Part shown: piece by piece, positions 48,501-60,000 of the stretch
How the letters are laid out: each line of letters opens with the position of its first letter
Numbering within the stretch: position 1 is the first letter of the stretch
Assembly: GCA_019321725.1 (NCBI GenBank)
Contig: CM033113.1
Coordinates: 4,154,001-4,218,000, forward strand
Direction: 5' to 3'
Length of the DNA: 64,000 bases
DNA from: Paulownia fortunei
Taxonomy: Eukaryota > Streptophyta > Magnoliopsida > Lamiales > Paulowniaceae
Program-made: the position numbers and the translations under genes
Notes under the pieces: model-generated
Databases searched by the model: none
The model's input: the letters and a program-made list of their open reading frames with translations, nothing else
What the model was told of the DNA's origin: nothing

Positions 48501-50833
48501 CAATTGGATCTGGTGCATCTTCCTGTGCACACATCACCCAAGGAACAGTAGTATTAAGACTGACAGCTGTTTCTGCAGCCCATTTGACATATAACTCTCC
48601 ACCTACTCCATAAGCCCATTCAACGTTTCCATATTCGTTCTCCACCTATAACAATCCACTCTCCCCAAAAAATAATAAATAAACAAATAAAGACAGAAAG
48701 GAAAAACTGAATGATTTAAAACCAAAGATATTTAAGTACTCTGAGTAACAACAACTATAATCATTACTGCAAAAATTTTGGATATTCAATTCAGTTTATG
48801 GTGGCCAGCTGTATACTGCCAACACTGTTGATATTAAGAAAGATAATGTGAAAAATGGATTTTTTCACTACAAGGTCGAGCAGGAATGATATGTTCACCT
48901 AGATATGACTTCTTCAAATAACATTGTCCATTCAAACCTTGTTTAGGTAAATATAGAGTAGAACTTTTATATTATTTAAGATAACACGTAATAGCTAAAA
49001 ACTGTTTGCAGCTCCTACGCCATTCTAGATTCTAGGGTTTGGCATTACCTCAGGCAAAACAATTTTATCAGAATTCCATAACACGAAATGGTTTTAAAAG
49101 TTCATGAGGAACATTTTCCATATGAAAGCAGCCAAGTAAATGAGAAGAAGCAACCTGTGTGAGAATAATTGGCCCTCCTTGTGATGCAAATAGATTCTCA
49201 TCCTTCATCAAGTTAACTATTTTTGCAAGAAAACGCTCCATTTCTCTCTGCATTGATGACAAGACATGCTTTACATGAAATCTTGAACCTGCGAATTTAT
49301 TCATTAAGAAACTACTAAATGCAAAACATTTGAAATGCACCTTGAAAAGGTTATTTGTTGTTCGGAACTGTATTCCAGGAATAAAATGCAACCAAACTGG
49401 GAATCCCCTGTTCAGACAAGATAAGAAAAATGGGGTCAAAAGCATATATATATGGATGGAACCAAATCATTTCATCTTCAATTTAAGATAGGACTTTCAA
49501 GACTGCAAAAGCTACATTTTATTTTTTACTTGATAAATGAGCTCTAAACTGTTATTCTAAGAAGCCATAAGGCACAGGTATTGCATTAAGACACAACAGT
49601 GATAACTATGGTACAGACCAAGAAGACTGAATGAAAGACTAACCCATAGTTCCATTCAGCACAGGCATAGGGGCCGATTCTCAAATGAACAAAGAGACCG
49701 GCTTTATGCACTTCCTTCACGAACCGCACTAGGTCGAACCTGTCTCCAAAATAGTACTACATTTTTTACAAGAGTCAGTATGTGAGGTAACAGGTATAAC
49801 CATAATGAGGAAAGAGTAGTTTATCATATCTAAGTCATTTTCTTTTGTGTCTATGACAGCACGTCCCTGTACAAAATAGACAACTGGGTACCTCAATCTT
49901 TATCAACAATTAGCACAGACATCACATGCAAATAGAAATATGGACTCCTGACAGATTCCAACCTTATGGAGGCTACAAATATTCAGCAAAGCATGAGCCA
50001 ACATTAAATTAGTTGCAAGGGCCTGACCAGAGTCAAGTCATATATCCAGAAAAGTAAGTGGCATATTTCTACGTCTCATCTCTTTCTAATTGATATTTTC
50101 AACATTACACGTAAATAAAATTAGTAAATTACATACTGTTTATAACTGACACAATAAGCATTAATTAGGTAATTAAGAGAGAAAAACAGGAAAAAGCAAC
50201 TATAGAATGAAGTATCAGCACTGAAAATCAAAAAGTATGGCAGTAAATCGCAACTTGAATTTAGTTCTCCAATCATAAACTTTTCTTGCAATTGATGCGG
50301 AAGGCTTAAAAGATCTCGACTCTCCATCAACTTATTTCAACCATGACATTAAACCGAGGATCAATAAAAGACAATCCATAAAACAAGAGAATAAGTACTT
50401 AACAGTTAAAACAATTTACTTGTATTTTATTTTGAGCATAGAACATACTCACAACCAGTGTTATTAGAAGCACATTGTAACTTATATACCTCTCCTCTCA
50501 CAGGTTCATGATAATTCCAGAAGACATAAGTCTCTATCACGTCCAATCCTCCTTCCTTTGCCTTTCTAATGATTTCCGGCCATACCTTCAATTCACCAAA
50601 AACAGAAAACGATTGAATCTATTTAATTCATCAGACCAATGATCAACCGAAAAATAAAGATTCTGACTCACTTCTGGCGTAGTACGGGGATAATGCACAG
50701 ACCCTGACTGCAAGATTCTCCGCTTTCCATCAATGACCAATGCCTTACTATCATATGTCACACTTGTCGAAACCGCTGTTTGACAAAAATTACCTTCAAA
50801 CAGTAAAATCGCCAAGAAAAGTATAGAGAACAT
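36594..50833 (-). CDS. Beta-galactosidase, GH35, with C-terminal SUEL lectin domain
   Basis: Exons seen, 5' to 3': 50672-50833, 50490-50585, 49644-49756, 49341-49407, 49155-49247, 48502-48645, 48215-48303, 48009-48114, 47828-47915, 47089-47207, 46285-46449, [one unresolved], 44629-44901, 43899-44005, 43125-43234, 42141-42248, 41282-41392, 37858-38069, 37173-37500, 36594-36704. They encode about 866 residues. The sum is one base over a codon multiple, and phase shows that a short exon of length 3n+2 is missing between 46285 and 44901. A signal peptide starts at the ATG at 50833. GH35 marks: CAEWNYGGFPVWL with acid/base Glu120, QGGPIIL, and WTENY with nucleophile Glu250. C-terminal SUEL galactose-binding lectin domain: [20 protein letters not shown] to [12 protein letters not shown]. 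It acts in the cell wall, trimming galactosyl side chains. It is closest to the long, lectin-bearing plant BGALs; the exact member is unclear. Confidence 0.88.
39320..39872. mobile_element. Possible small hAT-like MITE remnant in beta-galactosidase intron 16
   Basis: The ends read AGGACGTTTGGTTTT and, reverse-complemented from the right, AGGCCACATTTGTTTT, an imperfect inverted pair of the type often seen in plant hAT-like miniature elements. No clear target-site duplication is visible (flanks share only AGATT). Low confidence. Confidence 0.3.
39963..41116. mobile_element. Full-length hairpin (foldback) MITE, Mutator-like, in beta-galactosidase intron 16
   Basis: Both ends read GGGTAATTGGCATTTTGC, followed by matching series of TTTGGCA / TTGCACCCT blocks. 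The similarity between the left arm and the reverse complement of the right arm continues through the AT-rich interior to a centre near 40,600, so almost all 1154 bases form one long inverted repeat. It is flanked by AATTAAATG (39954-39962) and AATTAAATT (41117-41125), an 8-of-9 direct repeat fitting a 9-base Mutator-type target duplication. No transposase frame is present, so it is non-autonomous. It lies in an intron of an expressed-type gene and would be transcribed as part of the pre-mRNA. Confidence 0.8.
40252..40457. repeat. Tandem duplication within the left arm of the hairpin element
   Basis: The segment starting near 40252 is repeated from about 40378 with a period near 126 bases; shared words include TTAATTTATTTGCAAAACTA and TAGCTTATTGA / TAACTTATTGA. 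The right arm has a single copy, so the duplication came after the inverted repeat formed. Confidence 0.6.
43084..43110. repeat. GA microsatellite near exon 14 of the beta-galactosidase gene
   Basis: An almost pure GA repeat 15 bases from the exon-14 donor. On the transcript it is a CU repeat. Confidence 0.7.
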
Positions 50834-51597
50834 ATTCTTTCTTTCCAAGATTCAACAAGTAAAACTATTACCAACCTAAAAGAATCATAAACCCTAACCT
50901 TATATGTGTCTGAATAGATGTACGTACGTAGAATTGATTTATGCGGGACACAGTTTTGGTATATTTGTTGCGACCCATAATGACGGATAAGATTGGAAAA
51001 AAAATTTGGACTGTAATTCTTGAAATTATTGGACTGATAATCACAAGAATGAAGAAATTGTCGGTTTCTTGGAACTTTGTTTCTGGGCCGTTACTTGCAA
51101 AGATGATTCTTGATTCTTGTTTGTGATTGTGACGTTAAGAGGTTTCGCGAATAATCCAATTTCTGAAGAATTTTTAAAAGAAAATAGAAACTGTTACCTT
51201 CGCGCTATGAAACAATGGTATCCGACCCGTTCTGTGAGCGTCAGACGGTGTGAAGCGAATACATAATACATTTTATATAGTTGATGGCCTAACCGACAAC
51301 TTTGACACGTAAGACAAAGACGCATTGTCCAAATTTTAACAGAACTAACAAAGCGGGTTAAAGAACTAACGTTTTTAATACTTAACCATTGGCCGCCATC
51401 ACAGCGTTTGTAATGCCGCTTTGACGTGGTGCGCTTTTAGTAGGTTGCTTTATCGCTTTATCGCTATCTCAAACAGCACGCTTTTAAGCTTTTTGTCTAC
51501 TGGAAAATCTGACTTTTCCCTTCTCGCTGGAAATATCAACGATTCGCAGGCCAAAAACCTCACTGGAATTTCCTTTTACTTAGTTCTTCAAATCCGG
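50834..51597. promoter_or_regulatory. Shared divergent promoter region, beta-galactosidase and LAZ1 homolog
   Basis: The two genes are transcribed away from each other, with about 875 bases between start codons, of which some is 5' UTR. Both promoters must therefore lie in this short interval. I see no single clear TATA box to assign to either. Confidence 0.45.
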
Positions 51598-51681
51598 TAA
51601 GATTGTTCTTTATTTCCCCTTTCTTTCTTGATCATTATTCGTTGAGTAACCTTCTTGACTAATTATTGTGCCCTCTTGCAG
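51598..51681 (+). other. Probable 5'-UTR intron of the LAZ1 homolog
   Basis: A donor ATCCG|GTAAGA at 51597/51598 and an acceptor CTCTTGCAG ending at 51681 bracket an 84-base AT-rich, pyrimidine-rich stretch just upstream of the ATG at 51709. Confidence 0.45.
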
Positions 51682-51708
51682 AAGAAGCAATTTTGAGTTG
51701 CATTTAAC

Positions 51709-54354
51709 ATGGATTTTGCTAATATGGATCGGAGGCAAATGACTCTGGCGGCTTCAGGATTTTCGGTTATGCTAACTCTGCACTTCACGTTTCAGCTGTT
51801 ATCACAACACCTGTTTTACTGGAAGAATCCGAAGGAGCAAAAAGCCATACTGATAATCATACTGATGGCCCCAGTTTATGCTGCTGACTCGTTTGTTGGA
51901 TTATTGGATATCCGAGGCAGCAAACCATTTTTCATGCTCTTGGGCTCTGTTAAAGAATGCTACGAGGCTGTGGTGTGTGCCCTTTCACCTATCTTCTCTT
52001 TTCTTTACTTTTTTTTTTGTGGTTAACTATAATGTGGAATTGTGATTGGGTTGTGCGGGTGTTTTCCTGTTGTGGGTCAGGCTATTGCGAAGTTTTTGGC
52101 TTTGATGTATAGTTATTTAAAGATTTCCATGAGCAAAAATGTTGTGCCTGATGAGATAAAAGGGAGGGAGATTCACCATTCATTTCCAATGACTCTTTTC
52201 CAGGTGTGATTTTCCTCTGTTCTATGAAATTGTTTATATTTTCTGGATTTCATTTTCAAAGAATTTGTTTTAAGATAATAGAAAACAAGAGTTTCTAAAT
52301 GCATTATTATTCGCAAGAAGATTGGATTTCTTTCCTAGTTGTAAGCAGTAGCTGATGACATTCTTCGTGGACTTTCCTCTGATTGGTGCAAGTTATACAG
52401 AAGGAAGGCATATCAAAACCAGGCTTTCTGCTGCTAAAATCGAGCTGAGGGCATGAGTTACTGATTGGCTGTTTAATTCTGATAGACCAGAATGCTACAT
52501 ATGTTTCAGTTGGGTGGTAAATTTTGAATTTGTGTCTAAGAAAATTTCCTCTTTGGAAATATGCAGCCTAACAAGACACATTTGAATCACCACACGTTGA
52601 GACTTCTCAAGTACTGGACATGGCAGTTTGTTATCATCCGTCCCATATGTTCTGTATTGATGATAACATTGCAAATTATTGGGATGTATCCCAGTTGGCT
52701 CAGTTGGACATTCACCATCATTCTCAATTTATCCTTTTCCTTGGCCATGTATTCCTTGGTTGTCTTCTACCATGTCTTCGCCAAAGAATTGGAACCACAT
52801 AAGCCACTGGCAAAGTTTATCTGCATCAAAGGAATTGTTTTCTTCTGCTTTTGGCAGGTCAAACCGTCTTCCTTTATTCCCATTCCCCCCCCCCCCCCCA
52901 AGTGCACTCCTCAGCTTTATTTGATTTTAAATGTTAGTTTTCACTTGCTCACTTTATATATTTGAGCATTTGTTCATTCGAATTCCCTCAATTAAGTTTC
53001 TCGTACACATTCCATGATGGCATCCTTACCATGTGTTTTGCTTTAAACTCACGAGAGGCACAACTAGAAGCATAAATAAGTGGAAGTTCAATTCATGTTT
53101 GGGGTACAAAACGTGAAAAATTAGATGATTGCAGAGCCTCGACCAAATGAAGACCTGATTTGGTCGAATGTGTTTCTTTGTGATATTTCTGAGTATCATG
53201 TGGAATACCTTGCTAGCAACATTAGTGAGAGGCATAATAGAAATTTAGACCTCATTGTGCATGTAGCATTAAAGTTGTTCCCAAGTTCTTACTAGGCGGA
53301 TTTTGATTAAGGCTTGAAATTCACACTTTTGCTGCTTAATGAAATTTGGTAATGTCACAATGTTCATTGTTCAGGTTTGACCCAAGTAATGCCTATGTGT
53401 AAGGATAAAGACATTAGTTACTAATCTTGCTGCTGCTGAATTCCTGTTGCATAATTGTGGATATTGATGTTAATCTTGTAATAATTATCATCATTCTCTT
53501 GATTGTTTGCTGTTTTTGAGATTTGTATCAAGCACATCTAATCAGTTTCGGGTAAATTATGTAGGTTCTTAGAATATGTTGAAATCATGACCCTTTTCTG
53601 AAGTAGTGACAATAGCTAGATAGGTGGACTTCTGAAGACTGGTCTGAAATGATCATGAAATTCAATTTGAACCTTGTAACTTCAAAATCTGATGAAATTT
53701 GCTTATGTTACATATTGTTGCAATTTATGACTCTAAAATTTAGTTTATATATGTTCAACATGATGAGTAGTGGATTATACCTCTCACTGATTATAATGTC
53801 CATCTTTGCCAATGGGAATCTTAACAATACTATTGTTAGTTTGTTTACAAGTGACTTTACATACTGGCCTGACAAATGATCATGAAATTCAAGTTGAATT
53901 TCGTAAATCAAAATCTGATGAAATTAGCTTATATTAAGCTTTCTTGTGTCGGTCTTTGACTTACTAGATTTAGTTTATGTATGTTCAACATGATGAATAA
54001 CATATGGCATTTCTCACAGATTATAATGTCCACCACATTTTTCTTTTTTTTTTTTTTTTTTTTCTTTTGTGGAAAATTATTCTTCTTTGTCAATTGGGAT
54101 AACAACAATACTATTGTTAGTTTGCTAAATGCCCTCATGGAATACAGGGAGTAGTGCTTGACATCCTTGTTGCAATGGGCATTGTTCGATCTCATCATTT
54201 CTGGTTGGATACGGAGCATGTTGAGGAAGCAATTCAGAATGTTCTAGTCTGTGTTGAGATGGTCATCTTCTCCGTTCTCCAGCAGTATGCATACCACGTT
54301 TCACCTTACAGTGGAGACATAGAATCAAAAATGAAGCTGCAGAAAAAGGATTAA
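51709..54354 (+). CDS. Protein LAZ1 homolog (DUF300 / Ost-alpha-TMEM184 family), multi-pass membrane protein
   Basis: Four exons, 51709-51972, 52081-52203, 52567-52857 and 54148-54354, total 885 bases (294 residues), with all introns in phase 0. Several hydrophobic membrane spans are evident (for example FSVMLTLHFTFQLL, AILIIILMAPVYAADSFVGL, FVIIRPICSVLMITLQIIGM, FTIILNLSFSLAMYSLVVFY). The conserved cytosolic block KNVVPDEIKGREIHHSFPMT and the start of exon 4, GVVLDILVAMGIV, are diagnostic of the DUF300 family. Arabidopsis LAZ1 is a tonoplast protein affecting vacuole integrity, brassinosteroid signalling and hypersensitive-type cell death; short homologues like this one are less studied. Length and neighbourhood fit the Arabidopsis short homologue next to the PIG3-like gene (AT4G21570, from memory). 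Confidence 0.92.
52885..52899 (+). repeat. Homopolymer of 15 C in LAZ1-homolog intron 3
   Basis: A run of 15 cytosines 28 bases downstream of the exon-3 donor. The length may be affected by sequencing slippage. Confidence 0.7.
53648..54124 (+). repeat. Tandem duplication in LAZ1-homolog intron 3
   Basis: Copies at about 53648-53843 and 53875-54124 share AATGATCATGAAATTCAA, TATGTTCAACATGATGA, GATTATAATGTCCA and ACTATTGTTAGTTTG in the same order. The second copy carries an extra poly-T stretch near 54040-54065 and ends 24 bases before the exon-4 boundary. Confidence 0.7.
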
Positions 54355-55044
54355 TGATGTTTGGAAGAGGTTCCTGGTGTGAGCATAGAAGAATCAACTA
54401 TTCTGCACGGATATAAGCAATTGCCTTTATGGCAGTGGCAAGCAGCTAAGGCATTAATAACCCATCTTTTCGTATGATGATTTAAGCTATACATACAGTG
54501 ATGAAGTTGTTCTTACAGTGATTTGAGGTTCTGAAACTACATATTTTTGTACAGCGTGATATTTGCTTGCTTGGGTTTGAAGAATCATGTTAGCTTGTGG
54601 TCTTATATTGCTTTGCCTATCCAATGCATGCCATTGTTTCCAATTGGGGAGGAAAAATGAGTGGCTCCAATAGCATTTAGCAATCTAGAATTGAGCTTTC
54701 TTTGCCCATCTCTCAATCACTAGATGGAATACTGATGCATAATGACACTGATCTGCTGCAGGCATAATATATATATATGCATGAATAGAAAGAAAGGTTG
54801 TGAGCTAGTGGAAGCGCTTCTTCCTTTAATCAAGCTATGCTCGTGTCTAGTACCATTCAAAACATAATAAAGAAAGAAATTTAAGCATTGTTTACATCCA
54901 AACACTTTTCCGAGTATGATACCAGTACTGTCAAACCAGAAATTATAAGTTTTGTGACATTCAGACCTTGCATCAAGTTTTCACGGTCCCCCACAACTTT
55001 ACAAAGAGCAACAATTGTCAAGGATTTGTCTGCTAATAAGAATT
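54355..55044. other. Convergent 3' region of the LAZ1 homolog and the TatD-like gene
   Basis: Should contain the 3' UTRs of both genes. A short TA repeat lies near 54767-54778. No other gene is seen. Confidence 0.45.
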
Positions 55045-55983
55045 TTACTGCACCAACTTTGAACCCTCATAAGAGAAGATGCGTACTGCATTTTTATAGC
55101 TCAGTTCGGCAAGTTCTTTTTCTTCCATCTCAAGTAAATGTGCAACATAAGCAAGGACGTGATGAATATTAGCTGGATGATTAATGTTTTCTTCGGGTAG
55201 TGGAGATGCTTCCTCTTCATCACGGGACCTGTTATTAAAGGCTTTTGTGTCATTTGAGGATGAATTACTTTCATCACCAGTAAGCTCTTTCAGATTGGAA
55301 ACTTCTCTTTCGATCAAGAAAAGAGAATCTGGATTAACTGATTTTGGTGGAGCATCTGGTGCATCTGTCTCCAACAGAATCCTTTCAGGAGGAATGGACT
55401 TCAACATTTTCTTTGCCTTACTTTCTTTCATGGACATGAGAAACCCAGAAAAGGAAAAGTAAGCACCAAGCTTAGATAATTCAGGAACCATCTCAGCAGA
55501 ACCAAGATATGAATGCAATACCACACCAGAAGGAAACGGCCCCATAGATTTTAGTATTTCAAGAAGATCACCAAAAGCACGCACACAGTGAACAGATGCT
55601 GGTTTTTTCAGCTCTTTTGCAAGATGAAGCTGCTGGCGGAAGATTTCAACTTGATCTGTAAAATCCATCTGCTTCCCAATAGAACCTTTGTCCAAACCAA
55701 TTTCTCCAACTGCAGCAGAGGGAGTAGCCGCAAGGAACTCCTTCAAAGTGTTCAGCCAATCGGGAGTTCTCTCAGATATAAACCAGGGATGAAGGCCAAA
55801 GTTTGGAACAACAGAAGGATAGCTGTCACTCATCTCCTTGACCAAATGCCAGTCTTTCTCAGACACTCCATTTACAGCAAAATGAATCACACCAGTATCA
55901 AGGGCCTCTTTTATAAGTTTAGGGGCCACATTTAAAATTCTTGAATCTTGTAAGTGACAGTGAGAATCGAAGAGTTTAATCAT
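55045..55983 (-). CDS. TatD-family metal-dependent hydrolase (putative DNase)
   Basis: A single uninterrupted exon of 312 codons starting MIKLFDSHCHLQD. The TatD metal centre is complete: His8 and His10 (HCH), Glu94 in GEIGLD, His132 in VHC, His157 in LHSYLG, and Asp207 in LLETDAPD. Bacterial and yeast members are Mg-dependent DNases acting on apoptotic or damaged DNA; plant members are little studied and likely cytosolic or nuclear. Between about 230 and 265 there is an acidic, Ser/Asn-rich insertion not needed for the barrel fold. The C-terminus NAVRIFSYEGSKLVQ is typical of the plant form. The leader may be spliced, with a minus-strand donor CTCCAG|GTTTCTC at 56987 and an acceptor just before the ATG, but this is only a consensus-based guess. 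Confidence 0.93.
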   Translation of the reverse strand: MIKLFDSHCHLQDSRILNVAPKLIKEALDTGVIHFAVNGVSEKDWHLVKEMSDSYPSVVPNFGLHPWFISERTPDWLNTLKEFLAATPSAAVGEIGLDKGSIGKQMDFTDQVEIFRQQLHLAKELKKPASVHCVRAFGDLLEILKSMGPFPSGVVLHSYLGSAEMVPELSKLGAYFSFSGFLMSMKESKAKKMLKSIPPERILLETDAPDAPPKSVNPDSLFLIEREVSNLKELTGDESNSSSNDTKAFNNRSRDEEEASPLPEENINHPANIHHVLAYVAHLLEMEEKELAELSYKNAVRIFSYEGSKLVQ

Positions 55984-57070
55984 CTGTCCAAATCTGCCAG
56001 TGCCAATCTCCTATCTTCCCTTATAGATAAAGCCCCAAAAGCAATAGTTGCAAGCCAGGAGGAGAAAAACTGCCACTACTAGCAGCACTGAAGTTAGGTG
56101 CACACACCACAAGGAGGAGGTGTAGTTAGAGCATTATCAGGTAAAGGAGGTGGATATGGAGACCATGCTTTAGTTATATAATAAAGACTGAATTGATGGT
56201 TTTAAAATTATTTGTCAAATGCTCCTAACCTGAAAGAAATTTTTGAAGTAAATAAGGGTGTGCAGAGACAAAGGGGCATCTAGCGATAGAAAATAATAAA
56301 AATAGTATAATTGCAAGGCCGAAAGGGCTAAGTTAAGACAAATCTTTACATACCTAAAAACACAAGATATGAAAGGAAAAGTGTCCTTGCAAGATTTGCT
56401 CCTGAACTTCTACAAGTATGATAACACAGTACATAGCATTCTGTTTATATACATATTTCAAAACCAGTAAACAAAGGCATTAAGAGATAAGATCAAACTT
56501 CCCTACCATTTGAACTCAGAAAAGATGCACAATGGCAGTGCACGGGGCAGAACAAAACCAATTGGAAGTAAACCTCAAGAATATATTTCTAAATGATCAT
56601 ACAGAGGAACAAGCAAAGCTGTATGAGCGCTATTTGCATCTCAAAGAACCACTTTGCTCTTATAATCGTAATTCTCCTTACAAGAATTGAAGGTACTCCA
56701 TTATCTAACCTGGTGTGGTCTATGGTGCATACGAGGAAAACATTAAAAAAAACCTTAGTAAATACAACTGTGTTTATTTCCTCCCTAAAATCTAAGGTCA
56801 AACATAGCAAAAATATTTCCAAATACTGTCAAATTAAGAGAAGAAGAGAAATGATTCCAATTGATTTCCACGGATGCTAAAACAAGAGTAAATATTTAAG
56901 AAAATTTGATAAATTTTCTGAAAACTTTTCGAAAATATATTTATAATCATGAGTAAACTGAGATGGACAGACAGAGAAGAGAGAAACCTGGAGATAGATC
57001 GAGTGCAGTCGGCGACTGTGCTACGGCTGGAGAACTAAATTACAAATCTCTGCCATATAAAAAACGGGAG
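55984..57070. promoter_or_regulatory. Upstream region of the TatD-like gene, possibly with a 5'-UTR intron
   Basis: A minus-strand TATATGG near 57053-57059 and a splice donor at 56987 suggest a first, non-coding exon near 57,000 and an intron of about 1 kb. No coding sequence is recognised in between. Confidence 0.35.
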
Positions 57071-60000
57071 TTGTCGCCACGCCAGCTATTTCTCTAAAGT
57101 TTTTCATTTTCCCATTTTATCCTTGTGTTATTTACTTATTTCAACACTGCCTTGCCTTTTATTTCCACTTTATCTTTTCTAGAAAATGTTTGTTTAGATG
57201 AGTGGCCCATGGAACAATAACATAGCATCATCCTTACTTATTTAAAAATAAAAAACAATTTTTTTAAAAAAAAATCCATTTATATCCAACAATTTTTATT
57301 TTTCAAATCTTGTATCTTATAATTTTATAAAATTTGATAAAAAAATTGTGTATTTTTTATTTTTATCAATAATGAATTTCTTTTGTGTCTACTCTAGATT
57401 GAACCCAAGTTCCAATATCCCTTAAGCCCAAATCTAACTTGGGCTTTTGTGATTTAAAAGCAGCCCAGCATCAGCTCGAAGTAACCTGCATATGAAAAGT
57501 TAGATTATTTTTGAGTTTTGGATTTGAAGTTGAATAAAGACAGTTGAATATCCACCTTAATTCACAACCCTAGGCAAATAAAAAACTGAAATAATCTAAG
57601 CAAATGAAAAAAAAACTTATTAAGATCCCCCTATTGAATACACTACCAACAAAATTTTTATGCAGCTATTAATTTTTAATAAAAACAAATGTCAAATTAA
57701 AACCCCAAAATTCGATGTATTGGGTTTAAATCACAAACAAGTCTGGTATCAATATAATTTGATATTAATTTGTGGTTATAATAGATGAATGTGGTAAATA
57801 ATATTTACCGATGAAGTTAATTAGTTATTGATAAATATTTTGATGTAATGATTCTTTTTCACTCGAAAATATTAATTTAATATTAATAGTATTTTCCTAA
57901 TAAAAGGTGTGACTTTAGACCACGAGACATAACCCAATTCTCCACCTAAAAGAAAATGCAATGCATTTGAAGCCATTGTGAAAAGCCGCTCATGATTTGT
58001 TATTCAGCAATTTCTCCCTGCAATTCTAACTTCAAACTAGTTAATTACTTAATTCCAACACTTGTTGAACAAACGACACGGGCAAAAATCCATGAAACAT
58101 TTGATTAGTAACCTAAATAGCTCCTAACAAATCACATAATCATCTCCATTGAATGTGCTTCCAAAGCTTGACAAAACCTTTATTTACGCAACAAAATCAT
58201 GGGATTCGACATATGTTTAAAGCTATAAATTGTAAGAAATTCAGGCCTGAATTAAGCAATAAAACAAAAATTAATTTGAGGTCAAAATCCTTTTTCATCT
58301 AAGCTAGGCATCATGAATCCTTCCAACCCTATCCAATCAAGCATCATCCATTTTGTTCTGAGCTCACCAGCAATGTTAGGTGTTAATTGAGACTTGTATG
58401 AAGTGGATGAGGCGCGTTTGGATAGCGTTGGTTCAGGATTCTTCTTAATCCTCTTTGGAATTCAAGGTACGAATTTACACTGAAAAACTTTTAATGGTTC
58501 TGAATTTGATTTTTTATTTTTTTATTTTTTTTTAGTATTTAATGCAGGCAGCTTCATTGTATGCCCCTACACTTCTTACCAAAAAAAGAATTATATATTT
58601 TTTTGACAATTACATACTGAGGCAAGTTTTTCCTTGGTTCACATTTGAACAATCTAAATTGCATTTTAGGGTGAATTGCAAAATACTTTAGTAAAGGTCA
58701 AAAATAGCAAATATATAATAATACGTATAAATTTAAGGAAAAAAGTATCTGATTTTCTTACCAGGGGGACAATTTCTTCTTTTTTTTCCAAATTGACTAA
58801 GAGTAATATTATCCTAGTATTTTTTTTACACGTAAATACTTTTGCTTATTTTAAGTCTCACAAATGGTAATTTACATACAATTCACCCATTCTTTTCCTC
58901 ACATTTTCGAGTACCATTCAAATTGGGAACTCCAATCCAAAACTATTTAATTTGTGGGACCAGCCAGGCACTCTCCTTTTCTTTTTCTTGTCAATTTGGA
59001 AAAATGTTGAAGCATTTTGTGGGACAAACTCTTTTTGATGCGATATTTCTCCATCTTTGATGCTACGTGAACCTCAATTAATGTGGACTATGCCATCCCA
59101 TTTATCGCAAAGGAGATAAAGAGAAGGATTTGTAATAAAGATTTTGGTCGGCGGCTCCACTTAAGCTACTCGGAAGCAACCGGAATACGTCGTTTTCGAA
59201 CACCCCATTGTTGAATATTGATGTTTACATGCATACATACACAAATAAGATTCCTACTGATTTTTAGGACATAAAAGAAAAGGTTGGAAAAAGTAACACC
59301 ACCACTTTATTCAGATTTCAATACTGTTTACGAAATCAGCTTTCAATATTCAGTAACAATTAGGGAAGAAAAAAAAAACAAATTTCAAAATAAAAAAGAA
59401 TAGGAATTGGTAAAATGAAACTCGAGGAATATCCTGAAGAGCAGGGAATGAAGATTCTTCCACGCTTTTACACACTCAAAGATTGTCATTCTATATGTTA
59501 TTGACAAGGTAAAAAAATTTAAAATGTTTGGTTCGAATTTCATTAAAATGTGTATATATATTTAAAAATAATTGATACTAATAAGATGTATTCTAACTAG
59601 TTGTGAAATGCTTTTAACATTTTTATGAACTTGCAAAATAAGAATAATCTTTTATTTACTTGATCAAACCAATACATCTTACAAGATTTTATAAAATAAC
59701 TTCTATCAGCTCACTTTTCCTTAAAATAGCTCTCCCTTTCCATCGGCAATTGACTTAAATCGACATGCATCTCAAATTGCGTAAAAAGCAGAGTTCCAGA
59801 TTTATCCAGTTGTTGACTTTCAACCACCGTCCATCAACTGTCACTAGACACACCGTTTACAAGTAAGATTTTTCATTGAATTTCAGAGAGACAAACCAAA
59901 AACGCTACGCGCACACTACGTGGCCTTAGTCTGCACTGAATTTTTAGTAGAATATTCAAAGGTTCTTCGGTAAGGAAAATCCAATTTTGTAGTCTAATAG

